This document shows positions 10,187 to 21,522 of a DNA stretch of 64,000 nt, piece by piece (position 1 is the first letter of the stretch; the number at the start of each line of letters is the position of its first letter). The stretch lies in the NCBI RefSeq assembly GCF_030272615.1, contig NC_081408.1, positions 307,585,950 through 307,649,949 of the forward strand, written 5' to 3'. The position numbers and the translations under genes were made by a program. The notes below the pieces were generated by a model. That model searched no databases. It saw only the letters and a program-made list of their open reading frames with translations, and was not told where the DNA came from. The stretch is from Cryptomeria japonica (Eukaryota > Streptophyta > Pinopsida > Cupressales > Cupressaceae).

Positions 10187-11379
10187 TTGCGGTATCATGG
10201 CAATCGTTGGATCACTTCATTATTACTCGGGCTTTAAAGAATAGTCACAACTTAACCGCCTGCTTTAACTACCAACACATGACAGATTTAAATTAACTGC
10301 CAGGACTATTGGCAGTCTGTCGCTGAGTCGCAAGGAATAACATTTCGGGCACTTCACAACCGTGGTACAGCGATAGCCGCTGATAGTCCCAAAATTTTAC
10401 TTGGGCGCCACTTGTTCACCACCTCACCTCAAGCCGGACCCACCTTAGGCTTTGGCTCCACTTAGTCACCCTATCGCAATGGATATTCTAACGAGCAGTT
10501 TCCCATCTTGACCTAGCGACCACCATTGGATCTTCTGCGATTGTTGTTCGATTTGCTCATCTTATTGGGATCTTTAACATGCCTTGGCTGCTTCCTTCTA
10601 GAGGGCCCCACCATTCAGTCACTGGGTCGCAACAAATATTCCATCGCACAACTTTATGTTGTGATCTCACAACAACCATCAATCATTATGAAATTGACTG
10701 TTCGATCTTTTAAAAAACTTTCAGAACTTAGCCAACACCGCTTAATCATTTGCCTTAACTGCTTGCATTAACATTTGTCTAGGCCCGCTGCTAATGGTTT
10801 GTCGCTGGGTTGCAAGAAATAATTGTCGTGCACCTTTATGTTGCGGTACAACGACAACCGTCAAATCTTCCTCCCAACCATCTGATTTTCCTTGGACTTA
10901 CTCAACTTTTACCTTTCCTGAGTGGTTCTCTTCTAACGGGCCCCACCACTTGGTCGTTGGGTCGCGACAAATATTCCATTGCACAAATTTATGTTGCGAT
11001 CGTGCGACGACCATTGATCTAACAGGAACTTGCTCAATTTTTAAGGACCCGACACATACATAGGAAAAGACATAGGACTTAGGAAAATATGCAAAATATT
11101 TCAAAATTAAAGGAACCCACCTAAGCCTAAAACATAAAGTGGCCCCCCTTTCAACGATGCGGTGACCCTTCTACTTAAGTGGAAAAAGTAATGGGTAAAT
11201 AGAAGTGACATGAAGATGATAAGACACAAAGGTTTAATTTCAAATGGTTTTGAAAAGCCAAAAACCCTAAACCCTTAAAACCATAAACTCGCAGACAAAG
11301 GTCAATTTTTTGAATTTTGACAGACTCCAACAGCTAATAGGCAAGATTTTAAACATTATCAAAAATAGTGATAACAGAG
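10187..11379. repeat. Gene-free stretch with a degenerate repeat
   Basis: No coding sequence is supported. A GC-richer motif close to GTCGCTGGGTCGCAACAAAT, followed by ATTCCATCGCACAA and TTTATGTTGCGATC, recurs near 10318, 10617, 10800 and 10955. GGGCCCCACCA precedes two of the copies. Spacings of about 299, 183 and 155 bases show that the units are uneven. Open frames here (for example 10526-10771 and 10794-11063) read across the repeats and look fortuitous. The stretch 11060-11379 shows nothing recognisable. Confidence 0.55.
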
Positions 11380-11535
11380 GTGTTGTTATTATTTTGTTGC
11401 CACATTGGCATTCTATTATAGTTGATCATGGGTTGGATCCCACTTAGTGGTTGGTGTGGTTCCTCATGTTAGTTTACAATCATTCCTTTAAGATCATTAT
11501 TGTTTATGTTAGTAGAAGCCAAGAAGGTCAGTCTT
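11380..11535 (+). pseudogene. LINE endonuclease fragment, upstream part
   Basis: The plus strand can be read as DNRGVVIILLPHWHSIIVDHG and then IIVYVSRSQEG, which resembles the AP-endonuclease domain of plant L1-like LINEs (their VAIL...LIVDHG...VYAPT region). The frame is broken. It ends where the solo LTR begins and resumes after 12732, so the two pieces were one. ORF1 and the 5' end are not visible upstream. Confidence 0.55.
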
Positions 11536-12732
11536 CGTTGGATCAACAAATTTAACTATAAAAAAAGATCTCATAAACTGCAGCAATAAGATAGATAAGC
11601 GATTTGAAAGCACAACACACAACACCAATATTTTAACATGGAAAACTCGATTAAGGGAAAAACCATGGTGGGAACCTACCCACAGTAAGATGATACTATG
11701 CAGTAGTATGTAAAAATATTACAATGGGGAATGCATTTGCATTTAGGCACACTACCTAGAGCTCACTGATTAAATATAATGGCCCAGAAGGCTACAACCC
11801 TTATGGAAGTCTCACTAACTTACAATAAGATTGGACTACAATTTGAAATAAATGAATTGAAAGACTAGCATCTTCAAATGTCAGATTATAGTTCTGGTTA
11901 AGCATAGTTTTCTGCTCTACAATGCCAATCTCCACACAACACTTCGCCAAAAGATAAATCTCTTCTTGTTCACACATAAACCACTCTCCAATAATGCAAA
12001 CACGACATTGAACCCTAAATTACATGAATATATCACCTATATATACAATTCATCAACCTTGATAACAAGGTCGGCTAAACCCTCAACCCTCAATTATGAA
12101 ATTACATCACATGATACAAGGATCGACCACCGAACCAATATAATGGTTTACATATCATAACATGGACCTAAATCAAATTCCCAAATGCACAACTCCACCG
12201 TAAATCATGCCAAGATCAACCGCAACATGCTACACCACCAAGAAAACTACATAGCACAAAATTATCGCCGGTTCATAGAAACCACCAATAACTTGCACAA
12301 TGATCAATGTGGATCACAAAAACAAATAGGACATGACTAGGAAACACCAGCAAGCATGTTAGAATCATCAGAAATAGTTGTACCAACACCACTTATCAAA
12401 TCTTCATCTGTCAACGTTTGAAAGCAAAGCTCAAGAACACAACCAATCAACAACTGTTATGAAGAAAGATAACTTGCAGAGCACCAAATCATGATCCATT
12501 TGAAATGAAGATACACAAGACCATCCCAAGAAATATTCCAAAATCTCAACACAAGATCTGATCACACCAGAATATATCGAAGGATATACCGAACTCTGCA
12601 AAATAGTGATCAACAAAACAACACTACAAACCGGATCATAAGATCTTTCTAATCTGCACACACTAGGGAAATACACAAGAATATTTTGGCATAAATGACA
12701 ACAACATATAATAGGAGCAGCAATGACCAACA
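11536..12732 (-). repeat. Solo LTR of a copia-type family related to D
   Basis: About 1.2 kb, close to the 1.20-kb LTRs of D and E. It carries the block AAAACCATGGTGGGAACCTA followed by CCCAC (11660-11683) seen at the same place in LTRs of C, D and E, and ends in ATGACCAACA. The start GTTGGATCAAC matches the D-type TGTTAGGATAAC with a decayed first base. No internal region or primer site is attached, so it is a solo LTR interrupting the LINE. No convincing target duplication was found; orientation is inferred from D. Confidence 0.7.
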
Positions 12733-15700
12733 ATATCCAATAGTTTTTTCTCCTAGTGATGTTCTTGAGCGATCTTGTTTGTGGCGGTGGATAGCTAACT
12801 CTTTACCACCTACCACTTGGATGATGTGTGGGGATTTTAATATGGTTGAAGTGACCTCCGATAAAGATGGAATTTTTATTTTTTGATGGACAAATGGTGA
12901 ATAAGAGGCTTAGTTTCACATGTGCAATAAATTGGATCTTTTTTATCCCAACACTAATTGTTGCCCTTCTCAAGTATTTGACACACTTGGTGTAATTATA
13001 GAGCTAGCTCTAAAAGGATTTTTAAACACCTTGATTGTGCCATGATCTCGGCTCGATATTTTTTTCTTTTGGGGAAAATCAAGCACTTCTGGTTTTACCC
13101 CTTACTAATTTCACCTTGTTAGATCATTTTACCATCAATTTTAGTATTGAATGGCAATCAAGTCGTATGCATCCTTCTAAACACATATTTTTTTCTTAAC
13201 ACTTGTTTAGTCATCCACCCACATTGGACCACATCCAATGGGTTTGGAATCTTGAGAGTTGTCCCACTCAGCTTGGTGGTTGGATTACATGGTGGAATAA
13301 TGTTATCCAATGCACAAATTCATTTTCTTTGCATCTATGGTAGACAACTAGCTTTGTATCGCAGGTGGTTCTATGAGGCTACCATCGAAGATTTGAAAAC
13401 TACCACTAGAGCTTTGATGGCTAACCCCTTCAACCTTGATTTAAAAGTTAGAGTTGCCCAGCTTAGACATAAAAAATAGATAGCGGATAACCATGCTACT
13501 AGAGGGGCCCAGATTAAAGCCAGATTGCACTAGCTTAAGGTTGGTGACCATTCTTATAAAGAGTTCTTTTTGGCTGTCAAAGCTCATCACTCCTCTCTTG
13601 GGATCAAAAAGATTGAGGACAGTCAATTGGTTCTCTTTGAGTTACAAGATATTCTTCAAGTTGGTGTCAGACATTATGAGAAGGTGTTGATTGTGTAAGA
13701 AAATTTCCTTGAGCATGATCGAGCCTTGCAGGAATGCCTTGTAGTTGTTCCTTCTCGACTCTTTGATGCCCAAAGAGTGTTTTGTGACCAATTTCTCACT
13801 CTTGACGACGCTAGAGAGGTTGTTTTCAATATGGAAGATGACAAAAATATCGGATGTGATGGCTTTCCTTATAAATTTTACAAAGCCTTGTGGCCTTGTG
13901 TTAGCTTTGACTTGCATAAGATATATTTGGAGGCTTTTCACTCCCAATCTTTGTGATAACTCATTAATAAGGGAAATATTAAGTTCATCCCTAAAGCTGG
14001 TGATCCTGAGGATATTTGTAATTGGTGACCCATAACTCTATTCAATGTGTCTTACAAGATTATCTCCAAGGCTTTGTTTCTTAAGGTCAGACATAACCTT
14101 TCGTATATTGTTCACCCCAAACAAACTAGTTTCATCAAATCCAGCTTTATCTTGGACAACATCATTGCGGTTTGAGAAGGAATGGAGTGGGCTTGACGCT
14201 CTTCACAGAGAGCCACTTTTCTTAAAACTGATTTTTCCAAAGATTATGATCATATTAAATGACACAAGTTATTCTTGTGATAATTAAAGCATTAGCGTTT
14301 GGACCCCATTTTCATTCAGTCTATGCAATTGATCTTTGGGTATACTTCATCTTGCATCACCATTAATGGGCGCCAATCTTCATCCTTTGGCCTTTTCAGG
14401 TCTATCTGTTAGGGTTGTCCTCTTGCTCCCTTTGTCTATGTTCTTGCAGCTGAAGGATTTGGGTATTTGCTTGTTGCTACCATTTTGGCTAGACATATCA
14501 AGGGGATTTTACCACCCAAGTCACCTTCTCAACTTGTCAATAGCCATTTTGTAGATGATTCCTTTCTCACTCTAATTGAAGAGGAGAATAATGTCAAGGA
14601 GGAACTTGATTTCTTGGACACTTTTTGTTTGGTGTCTAGGTCAGCTATCTAATGGCACAAAACCTGGTGCTACAAGAAGTCTTTCCTTCCTGCTCCATGT
14701 ATTCTACAGTATGACTAGAAATGGATCCAACATAGGGAGATTTTTTGGTTTTTGGGCGTTCCCTTTGCTTTCCAAGGGTCTGTTGTTTCCCTCTACAATG
14801 TTTTGCTAGCTAGAATTGAGAAGAATCTTGCTTACTAGATTACAAAACCTCTCTTCAGTTGGTAAGTTCGAAATTTTCTCCAAAGTGCTTGCAGCCACAC
14901 ATGTTTATTACTCTTCTTGCTAGGTTCCTTCCAAAGCCTCTTACAACAAGATTGAGAAGATTATATGGGACTTTTTGTGGGATAATGGAGCTTATCATCA
15001 AGGTTTTCATAGATTCCCCTAGGATTTATGTTTTCTCCACATGATTCTGGAGGGTTTGGCCTCTTATCTACCCAAAAACAAGGTGTTGTTCTGTGTGCCA
15101 AATGGGTCCTCAGAGCAATTTCTAACAATAATTCCTAGAAAATTATGCTTCGAAATTGTATTTCCTCAGGGCACCCAGTCAACACACTATCTTGGAAAGG
15201 GATTGGCTTCCATACCCTTCTTGTTATGAAATATATGCACATTCAGGGCACTTTTGTTGCCAAAAGTATTTGGCGGGCCCAGGAAGTTGTTAAGCCTTGG
15301 CTATGTTGGGATGGCTCAAGTTTTTGTGATGACCTTTCTTTAAAGTAGCACAATATTTGGTGGTCATCTCTCATACAGGTCCAGGGGCTTCCTCTTGCCC
15401 ATGTTCCTAGAATTCATGCTTTGCATTTTTACAAACATGACATTTGTACTCCTCGAGATATTTTTGCTCGTGCTACTATGAATCTCCATTCTCGGGAAGA
15501 TTTTAAGACCCAATTTTGTCTCACTTAACCAAATTGACAGACATTTGAGCTTGTGATTTTTTCTCTACCTCTGAATATGAAACACAAGCTTGGCATTCAT
15601 CTAGTGAGCTCTTGGTGGAAAGACTAGCATCGGTTTCCCAACACCTCTTTCTACAATTATAAACCCAAAATGGATTACCATTGGCTTGTGCCCCATTTGC

Positions 15701-15857
15701 CTATGGTTCCCACTTTGAATCTTCAATAACACTTTTAGTATTCTTAGAACACATAGTCACAAATTTCTTACTCTCTAGTTTGTTATTGCAGAGCCTAAAG
15801 TGGCTCATTTTGCTTGGTGTATTCTTTTCCAAGGCTTTCCTTTGGGTTCTCATCTTA
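12733..15857 (+). pseudogene. L1-like LINE ORF2: endonuclease end, reverse transcriptase, zf-RVT start
   Basis: Non-LTR retrotransposon protein that would nick DNA and reverse-transcribe its own RNA. Endonuclease: WMMCGDFNMVE (about 12820-12850). Reverse transcriptase: GCDGFPYKFYKALW, then CPLAPFVYVLAAEGFG, then the catalytic FVDD at 14548-14559 (plant LINEs usually have FADD), then FLGVPFAF. The start of the C-terminal zf-RVT domain appears as VAKSIWRAQEVVKPW and PKVAHFAWCILFQGFPLG. Many stops and shifts. It ends abruptly at 15857 against element B1; a LINE-like tail occurs at 62952-63345. Confidence 0.88.
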
Positions 15858-16131
15858 GGCATATTTTAACAGCCACTGATTATTTTAGCAAATGGGTAGA
15901 ATCCATCCCCATGAAGAATACTACTTTTGAAGTGGTGTGCAATTTTCTAAAAGAAAAGATCTTGGTGAGATTTGGAGTACCCAAAAAACTGGTTGCTGAC
16001 AATGCCAATTTTTTTTCATCAGTTGAAATTACCTTGTTTTTCTATGAGACCGACATAAGCTTGGAACACTCCTCAGATTATTACCCTCAAGGGAATGGAA
16101 AGGTTGAGTCTCCCAATAATAATCTTGCCTC
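15858..16131 (+). pseudogene. pol: Integrase core fragment of B1
   Basis: Reads ATDYFSKWVESIPMKNTT, then VRFGVPKKLVADNANFFSS (second catalytic Asp), then DYYPQGNGKVE (catalytic Glu). This is the Ty3 integrase core, matching B2 at about 42640-42920. The left border cuts it just before the first catalytic Asp region, and the right border is the insertion of C. Confidence 0.85.
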
Positions 16132-16195
16132 TTGATAAACTTATAAGGCACTAAGAGGGGGGGTGAATCAGTGCAAGCAAAAACAATATAAATTT
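16132..16195 (-). repeat. Stub of the 3' LTR of element C
   Basis: Matches the first roughly 60 bases of the 5' LTR of C, including the TGAATCAGTGCAAGCAAAAA stretch, then changes directly into ORF2 sequence. The rest of this LTR, the polypurine tract and the end of ORF2 have been deleted. Confidence 0.75.
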
Positions 16196-17270
16196 GATCA
16201 GCACAAGCAATCAAAATATTAGTTTCAACTTCATAACCCATGGGCATCACCCATGATGTCCTAGGGTCTGCTACCTCCATTGACATGTGTTAGTATCTAC
16301 CATGAAACAAATAGTATCTCCATACCTTTTAACAACATGTTCTGGTATCCTTTCTCTTTCATGCATCCTCTTCTGAAAAATATTTAAAATATCCCCAAAT
16401 TACCTTTGTAAACTCATTACTGATCAGCTTGATGTTTTTCTTTATCTGTAACATTGTCGGTGTATCATTTGACCATTGTATATCATCGATACCAGGAAAG
16501 GAGTTCTGGAAATAGAAAACAAACATATGATCAACTATCCAAACTTGAATTTTTGCCTTTTATCCTTCTTAATTGATTCCAAATTCAATATCAACTGGGT
16601 TCTCAAGGCTTCTGAAAGATCATACTCTGCATTTTCTTTTATCATCTGGTAAGTTGTGTAGATTGCAGCTCCATGAATGCTATTTGTTCTGCTTGAATGA
16701 TAAACCCTATATCCGATGACCATAGATGAAAATTTTACCTCAGGGTCTTTGATCTCATTAATGGTCATAGCTCGACCATCCCATTTAGACTTTGTCATTT
16801 TAGTTACATCATCCTTAGGAATTGATCTTAACACAAGAACTTCACCAGTGGCAGACAATCCAGTGACAACATGAATAACTTCCTTTGTAATATTATGTGG
16901 TTGACCAAGCCACAAAAACTGATCATGTATTCTTCTCAAGACATATCTGATATGGTCTTCTTTGAATTCATCAAGAAAGTTCAACGCATGTTGAAAACCC
17001 TTGTCGACAACCCTTCGGAATTGATCCTTTAATACACCTTGTTTATCACACAGTGTTCGGAATTGGTTAAAGATTGCAAACATTCCCAAATCTTCGATTT
17101 GGCAGTGAATGTATGATCTAACATCTTTGACATGCAAACACCATAAGGAACACTCGATAGGGCTCCAGTGAGATCGGTTTCGATCGATTTATATGGATGC
17201 CTCTTGAATTTAGGTCGAAGCCTTTCAGTAACATCTACAAAGTGTGGTGTATCTATTGCAAAAACTCAAA
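16196..17270 (-). pseudogene. ORF2 of element C (truncated, unrecognised family)
   Basis: Longest open part 16535-17137. Homologous to ORF2 of element E: FLWLGQPHNITKEVIHVVTG against FMWLEEQPFKITKEIIHLIT, and VIGYRVYHSSRTNSIHGAAI against VIGYCFFQSARENSVPCAAV. Further on, PRTSWVMPMGYEVE matches PRTQSLPPMGYEID of E. No known catalytic motif is visible. A frameshift near 17137 separates an upstream piece. I do not recognise the family; its repeated presence in elements without pol suggests it serves the element. Confidence 0.65.
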
Positions 17271-17736
17271 GACATAATTGAATTCTAGATAAATACCTTT
17301 TTCCTTTTTTGCAACTAGGGTTTTTATACTGAAATGTACTTCCCGGTCTGAATGCGCTTCACCTATTCACAAATCTACAAATTTCTTCAATTCGCAATCA
17401 ATCTTGCCAATGCAGCAATCAAAACCTCTTCTCTACTTCAGTCACTCTCCAAATGCTCTCTAAAAATGAAAGGTAATAAATGAAACTAAAAAACATCCTT
17501 TTATTTATTTTTTACCAACAATATTAAATGCTATACCAGGTTGAACAAACGCTAAACACCTTTCAACCCTAAAACTCACTACCAGTTCTCATAACACATC
17601 AAACATACCAGTGATAACACAAAATCACTTCTCGATATTGTAATGCATCAAAGTATGCAAATTTAACTTACCACACACCATATAGGGGATCCAAAAATAG
17701 ATCTGACAATAAGCTCCCCCTAAGATTTATAACAAC

Positions 17737-19040
17737 TTAGTTTACTGCTGATGTATTCTCCACACTAGGTGAAGAATGGGTGTCTTTCGATGGTTCATCA
17801 TCACTCTTCTTTCTCCAGATCTTGTTCATCTCTTCTCTGGTTTCTTCCACATCAACTTTCATCTCACCTTTCCGATCAGTAGACTGATTTACCGATTTCT
17901 TCATCCTTTCTCCACAAAACCTAGTAATGTCTCCTGGTTTGTGATAATGAAAACAAGTCATTCCAGATGCTCTCCAAGGTCTAGCATTGCCTCTACCAAT
18001 TCATATCTTTGGAAATTCATAGAAACATGTCCAAAGTTGTGACAAATTGAACAAGTCACATTTTGTCTATACTCCATTTCATAAGGACTAGACCGGTTCA
18101 CATAAGGTCTCTGCCAAGTAGGATTTCTCCAATCATGGAAAGATCTCTTCCATACACCTTTAGGTCTCTGATTCATGTAAGTTCTCAGATTATTTAGTCT
18201 AGACCTGCACTTAACAGATCTATGCCCATACTTGTTAAAAGTGTAGCAATAACCATTAAAAGTGCTAGGCTTATAACCATCATAAGCATTAGGTCTACAA
18301 CCATCAAAAGAACTAGATTTTCTTTTACAAATATTAGCAGTATAACCAACCTTCTGACAATTAAAGCATACAGGTTTGTAGGGTTTCTTATCGATGGTCA
18401 ACTTTCTCTTAGGTGCAGATTTGTCTTCATGCAAGATGTCCTTAGTACTAGAAGGCTCTCCTTTCTCAAAATTAGTGTATCCCAAGCCTTCTGTCTCTCC
18501 ATTTTGCCTCTATGACTTAATCTTCTCATCCAACTTGGTCGTTCTCTTGTTAAATTTAGCAAGTATCTCATTAGCATCAATCAACTTCATAGTAAGATCT
18601 TCATTCTTCTTCATAAAAATTTCTCTAAGGGACATAGCCATGTCTAGATCAACATTTACTTATTCATTTTCTTCTTTTTCCTCTTGAAGGTATGCAGTCA
18701 AGGTTCCAACCTCTTGGTTCAATTTAAAGATCTCATGCTCTTTTTCTCTAATCTTGTCTTCAGCAGTCCTCCTATCTTCTAGCTCTTGACTCATCCTAAT
18801 GTTTAGGGCTTCAATCTCTCTCCTCATATTTTACTTCTCATCATTTACCTTTTCTACCTCATTAGCCAATGCATCAATGTTTTCTTCCTCAGATGAACTG
18901 CTTTCATTGAGTTTAAACAACTGCTCAACTAGCTCTCTCCTCTTAGCCAATGAAGCTTTGTACTTAACCCTCAATTCACCTAGGGCTTCTTCAACTGCAA
19001 GCCTATTAGATGACTCTCTGTAACTCATTCCTTCCCCCAT
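17737..19040 (-). pseudogene. ORF1 of element C: coiled coil plus degenerate zinc knuckles
   Basis: From an ATG at 19040 the protein is heptad-rich and charged (GELRVKYKASLAKRRELVEQ and following), interrupted by stops at about 18830 and 18660. It then has knuckle-like segments: CFNCQKVGYTANIC (His to Tyr), CYTFNKYGHRSVKC (second Cys to Phe), CSICHNFGHVSMNF (last Cys lost) and CFHYHKPGDITRFC (two positions lost). The same order occurs in element E with better-kept knuckles. Likely a nucleic-acid-binding gag-like protein; that is inference. Confidence 0.75.
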
Positions 19041-19087
19041 GTTAGCCTTAGGGATCCTTCCCAAGTGGCTAAGCCTTAAGGGAATTA

Positions 19088-19100
19088 GGCTCTGATACTA
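19088..19100 (-). other. Primer-binding site of element C
   Basis: Minus strand TAGTATCAGAGCC, an initiator-Met tRNA site with one change (TGG to TAG), two bases from the LTR as in D and E. Confidence 0.85.
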
Positions 19101-19101
19101 A

Positions 19102-20264
19102 TTGATAAACTTATAAGGCACTGAGAGAGGGGGGTGACTCAGTGCAAGCAAAAAACATATAAATCTCATCACCACTTTAATAAATTTAAAAATTAACAAG
19201 AATGCAAGTAAAATAACCATATAAGATAACACCAAATAGAACATGCCAATCATAACACTGTTTTTCACGTGGAAACCCAAATAGAAAAAACCATGGTGGG
19301 AATTACTACCCACAAGATCAACTATCTGTAGAATAGGGATCTGACCGGTTAAGGTCATACAACTTCTCTATTTGGAGCACACCTGATTAAGAGTGTATTA
19401 GCTTGGTTAAGAGATATTACAATAAGGCATGTTAGGACCAGCCCTATTAGGAGCTATCCAGCTATGGGATTTCAAAAAACAAGTTAATGTGTCACCCTGT
19501 TAAAGGATTTAAAGATTTAGACCTGTGAGGATCCTAACACACCCTGTTAGGAGTGACCTTGTGATAGGATTTTATCTTGTTGCAACTGTTAGGGGACAAC
19601 AAGCGACTAGTCTACATATAGCACCTTTGTTCTTGATTAGATCCGCTTCAGTTCTGCTTCTAACACCGACTAAACATCAACACAGAGCTTCACCACACAA
19701 TCAAATTCACACTATAGATCTCATATCTGATACATCATCACACAATATACACCTTTTTATAAATAACTCTGCTAAGTTGACCAAAACCTTTGGAACAATT
19801 TCCTAGATTCAATGTATCTAGTCAATATTTCTCATCACACTTTCCTTATATTGGCAAAACATAACACAACACAAAAACATAACATTATGTCTACCAGTTT
19901 ACCGATCTAAATAACTCTGCTCTACCAGTTAACTATTCTTCTTAACTATCATTGATCTCTTGATCATAACTCGCTCCATACTCTGAATCTGTTGATACAA
20001 TTCAAGTCATAGACTCTTACCAATATCATAAATATGCATACCAAACCGCAATGCTTAACTCTTCATCGATCGTCCATAACGATCGCTCAAACATAACTTT
20101 GTCACTCTTTACTGGTTTGATGTTTAACTGCTTCCACTACCGGTTAGGCTTTACCGGTCAAACCAAATGACTTCGATGACTAAAAAAAATGGTTACCATC
20201 AATGACAACATAAAACAAGTCATCAATCAACCTATTACATCATAACACCATCATCAAGCCAACA
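19102..20264 (-). repeat. 5' LTR of element C
   Basis: About 1.16 kb, from TTGATAAACTT at the primer-site side to CCAACA at 20264. It holds the G-rich box GAGAGGGGGGTGACTCAGT near the primer-site end and the AAAACCATGGTGGG...CCCAC block at 19286-19313 shared with D, E and the solo LTR. Confidence 0.8.
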
Positions 20265-20269
20265 ACCTC

Positions 20270-20801
20270 CATCATCAATAAATTAGTGGATGAGAGTCAA
20301 ACAGAATGGCATAAAAAGCTATATGATGCTCTATGGGCTGATAGAGTAACCTGAAAAAGAGATATAGGCATGTCTCTTTTCCAACTTGTTTATTGGGTAG
20401 AGAGTGATTTACCCTTGCCACTAGAACTCTCTGCACTCAATTTAAAAAAGGCTATTGAAGACGAACAATTTCAATCTGCAATGGAGAAGAGGATCATGTA
20501 CCTGAATAAGTTGGAAAAACAAAGGGACATGCTGATAGAAAAAATTGCTCACTACCAATAGATGGTTAAGAAGATATTTGACAAAAGATCCAGACATATG
20601 AATTTTATAGTTGGAGACATGGTACTTCTTGGGGACAAGAGAAGAGAATCAAAAGGTTCACACAATAAGTTTGATTCATTATGAAAGGGGCCTTTTTAGA
20701 TTAGACAAGTCCTTGGCAACAATGCTTTTCTATTGGCCTATCTTGATGGTACTCCATTACCTCTTGCCTATAATGGGCAAGATCTAAAAATCTTCAATTA
20801 A
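20270..20801 (+). pseudogene. pol: Integrase C-terminal part of B1 (GPY/F-type domain)
   Basis: Resumes directly after element C. It reads MSLFQLVYWVESDLPLPLEL, then NLKKAIEDEQFQSAMEKR, then GPF and VLGNNAFLLAY...DLKIFN with TAA at 20799-20801. It aligns closely with B2 43019-43450. One TAG and one TGA interrupt it. Confidence 0.85.
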
Positions 20802-21522
20802 AGTAGTGTCATCCCATTTGTACATTTTTATTTTTTTCAAGTTAGTTTGGTGTGCCTTTCTTTCTTTCAACTCTGTTACCCAATGAAAAAGGATTATGCC
20901 AAGTTTCTCTAGATCCTCTACGTCCTAAAAGTCCTTATCCCCATTTAGAGCCAATATGTTTCCCCCCTTTTAATTTTGGAACCACCATCCAAATTTTTTC
21001 TAAGTATTTCCTTATTGCTCCATTCTTCAAACTCCCTATCATAGGTTTTATGAGTTTTCAAAGTTTTGTCGCATGACGAGTCTCTTTTCCAAGCTTGTTG
21101 CGAGGTTAGGAAGTTTGGAAAGTATGTGATTTCCCAATCTCCCATTGTCTTGTGCTTTGGTCTCTCTAGCGGTAGTTGTGGAAAGTTTGTGTTTCGACCG
21201 TAGGTTCATAATTCATATTTTCCCTGACTAAGCAACCTGTCAGTCTCACCTAGGTCTCGAGGCACCACCTTTGCGTCAATTTATTGTATAGATTAACATT
21301 GTTTTCCTTGTCAGCAGGAACAAGGTGAAATAAAGGACCATTTTAAAAGGCAAAGTAAATGCAACATTTAAGGCATGTCACATCATTCGACGACACAAAC
21401 AGGGTGGCGGATAAGTTTTGAGCCAACTCTCACTTCTAAATTTTCACAAATTGCATTATCTAGCTTGTGTCCATGTAGAGTTTGATACAAAACCATTATG
21501 TGCGTGTGTGAGATATAGAAGA

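Larger units (their letters stand above)
16132..20264 (-). mobile_element. Element C: pol-less LTR element with copia-type primer site
   Basis: A full LTR at right (19102-20264), primer site 19088-19100, ORF1 (coiled coil plus zinc knuckles), a truncated ORF2, then only about 60 bp of the left LTR (16132-16195). The left stub and right LTR start alike (TTGATAAACTTATAAGGCAC). The likely target duplication is GCCTC (16127-16131) against ACCTC (20265-20269), one mismatch. Compared with B2, the insertion splits one integrase sentence cleanly. No integrase or reverse transcriptase is present. Confidence 0.8.

Noticed and set aside
10526-11063. Coding potential in 10526-11063
   Set aside because: Frames of 70-89 codons read through the degenerate repeat in several overlapping frames, with no domain.
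11264-11290. Interstitial telomere repeat (AAACCCTAAACCC)
   Set aside because: Less than two units of the plant telomere sequence; chance is enough.
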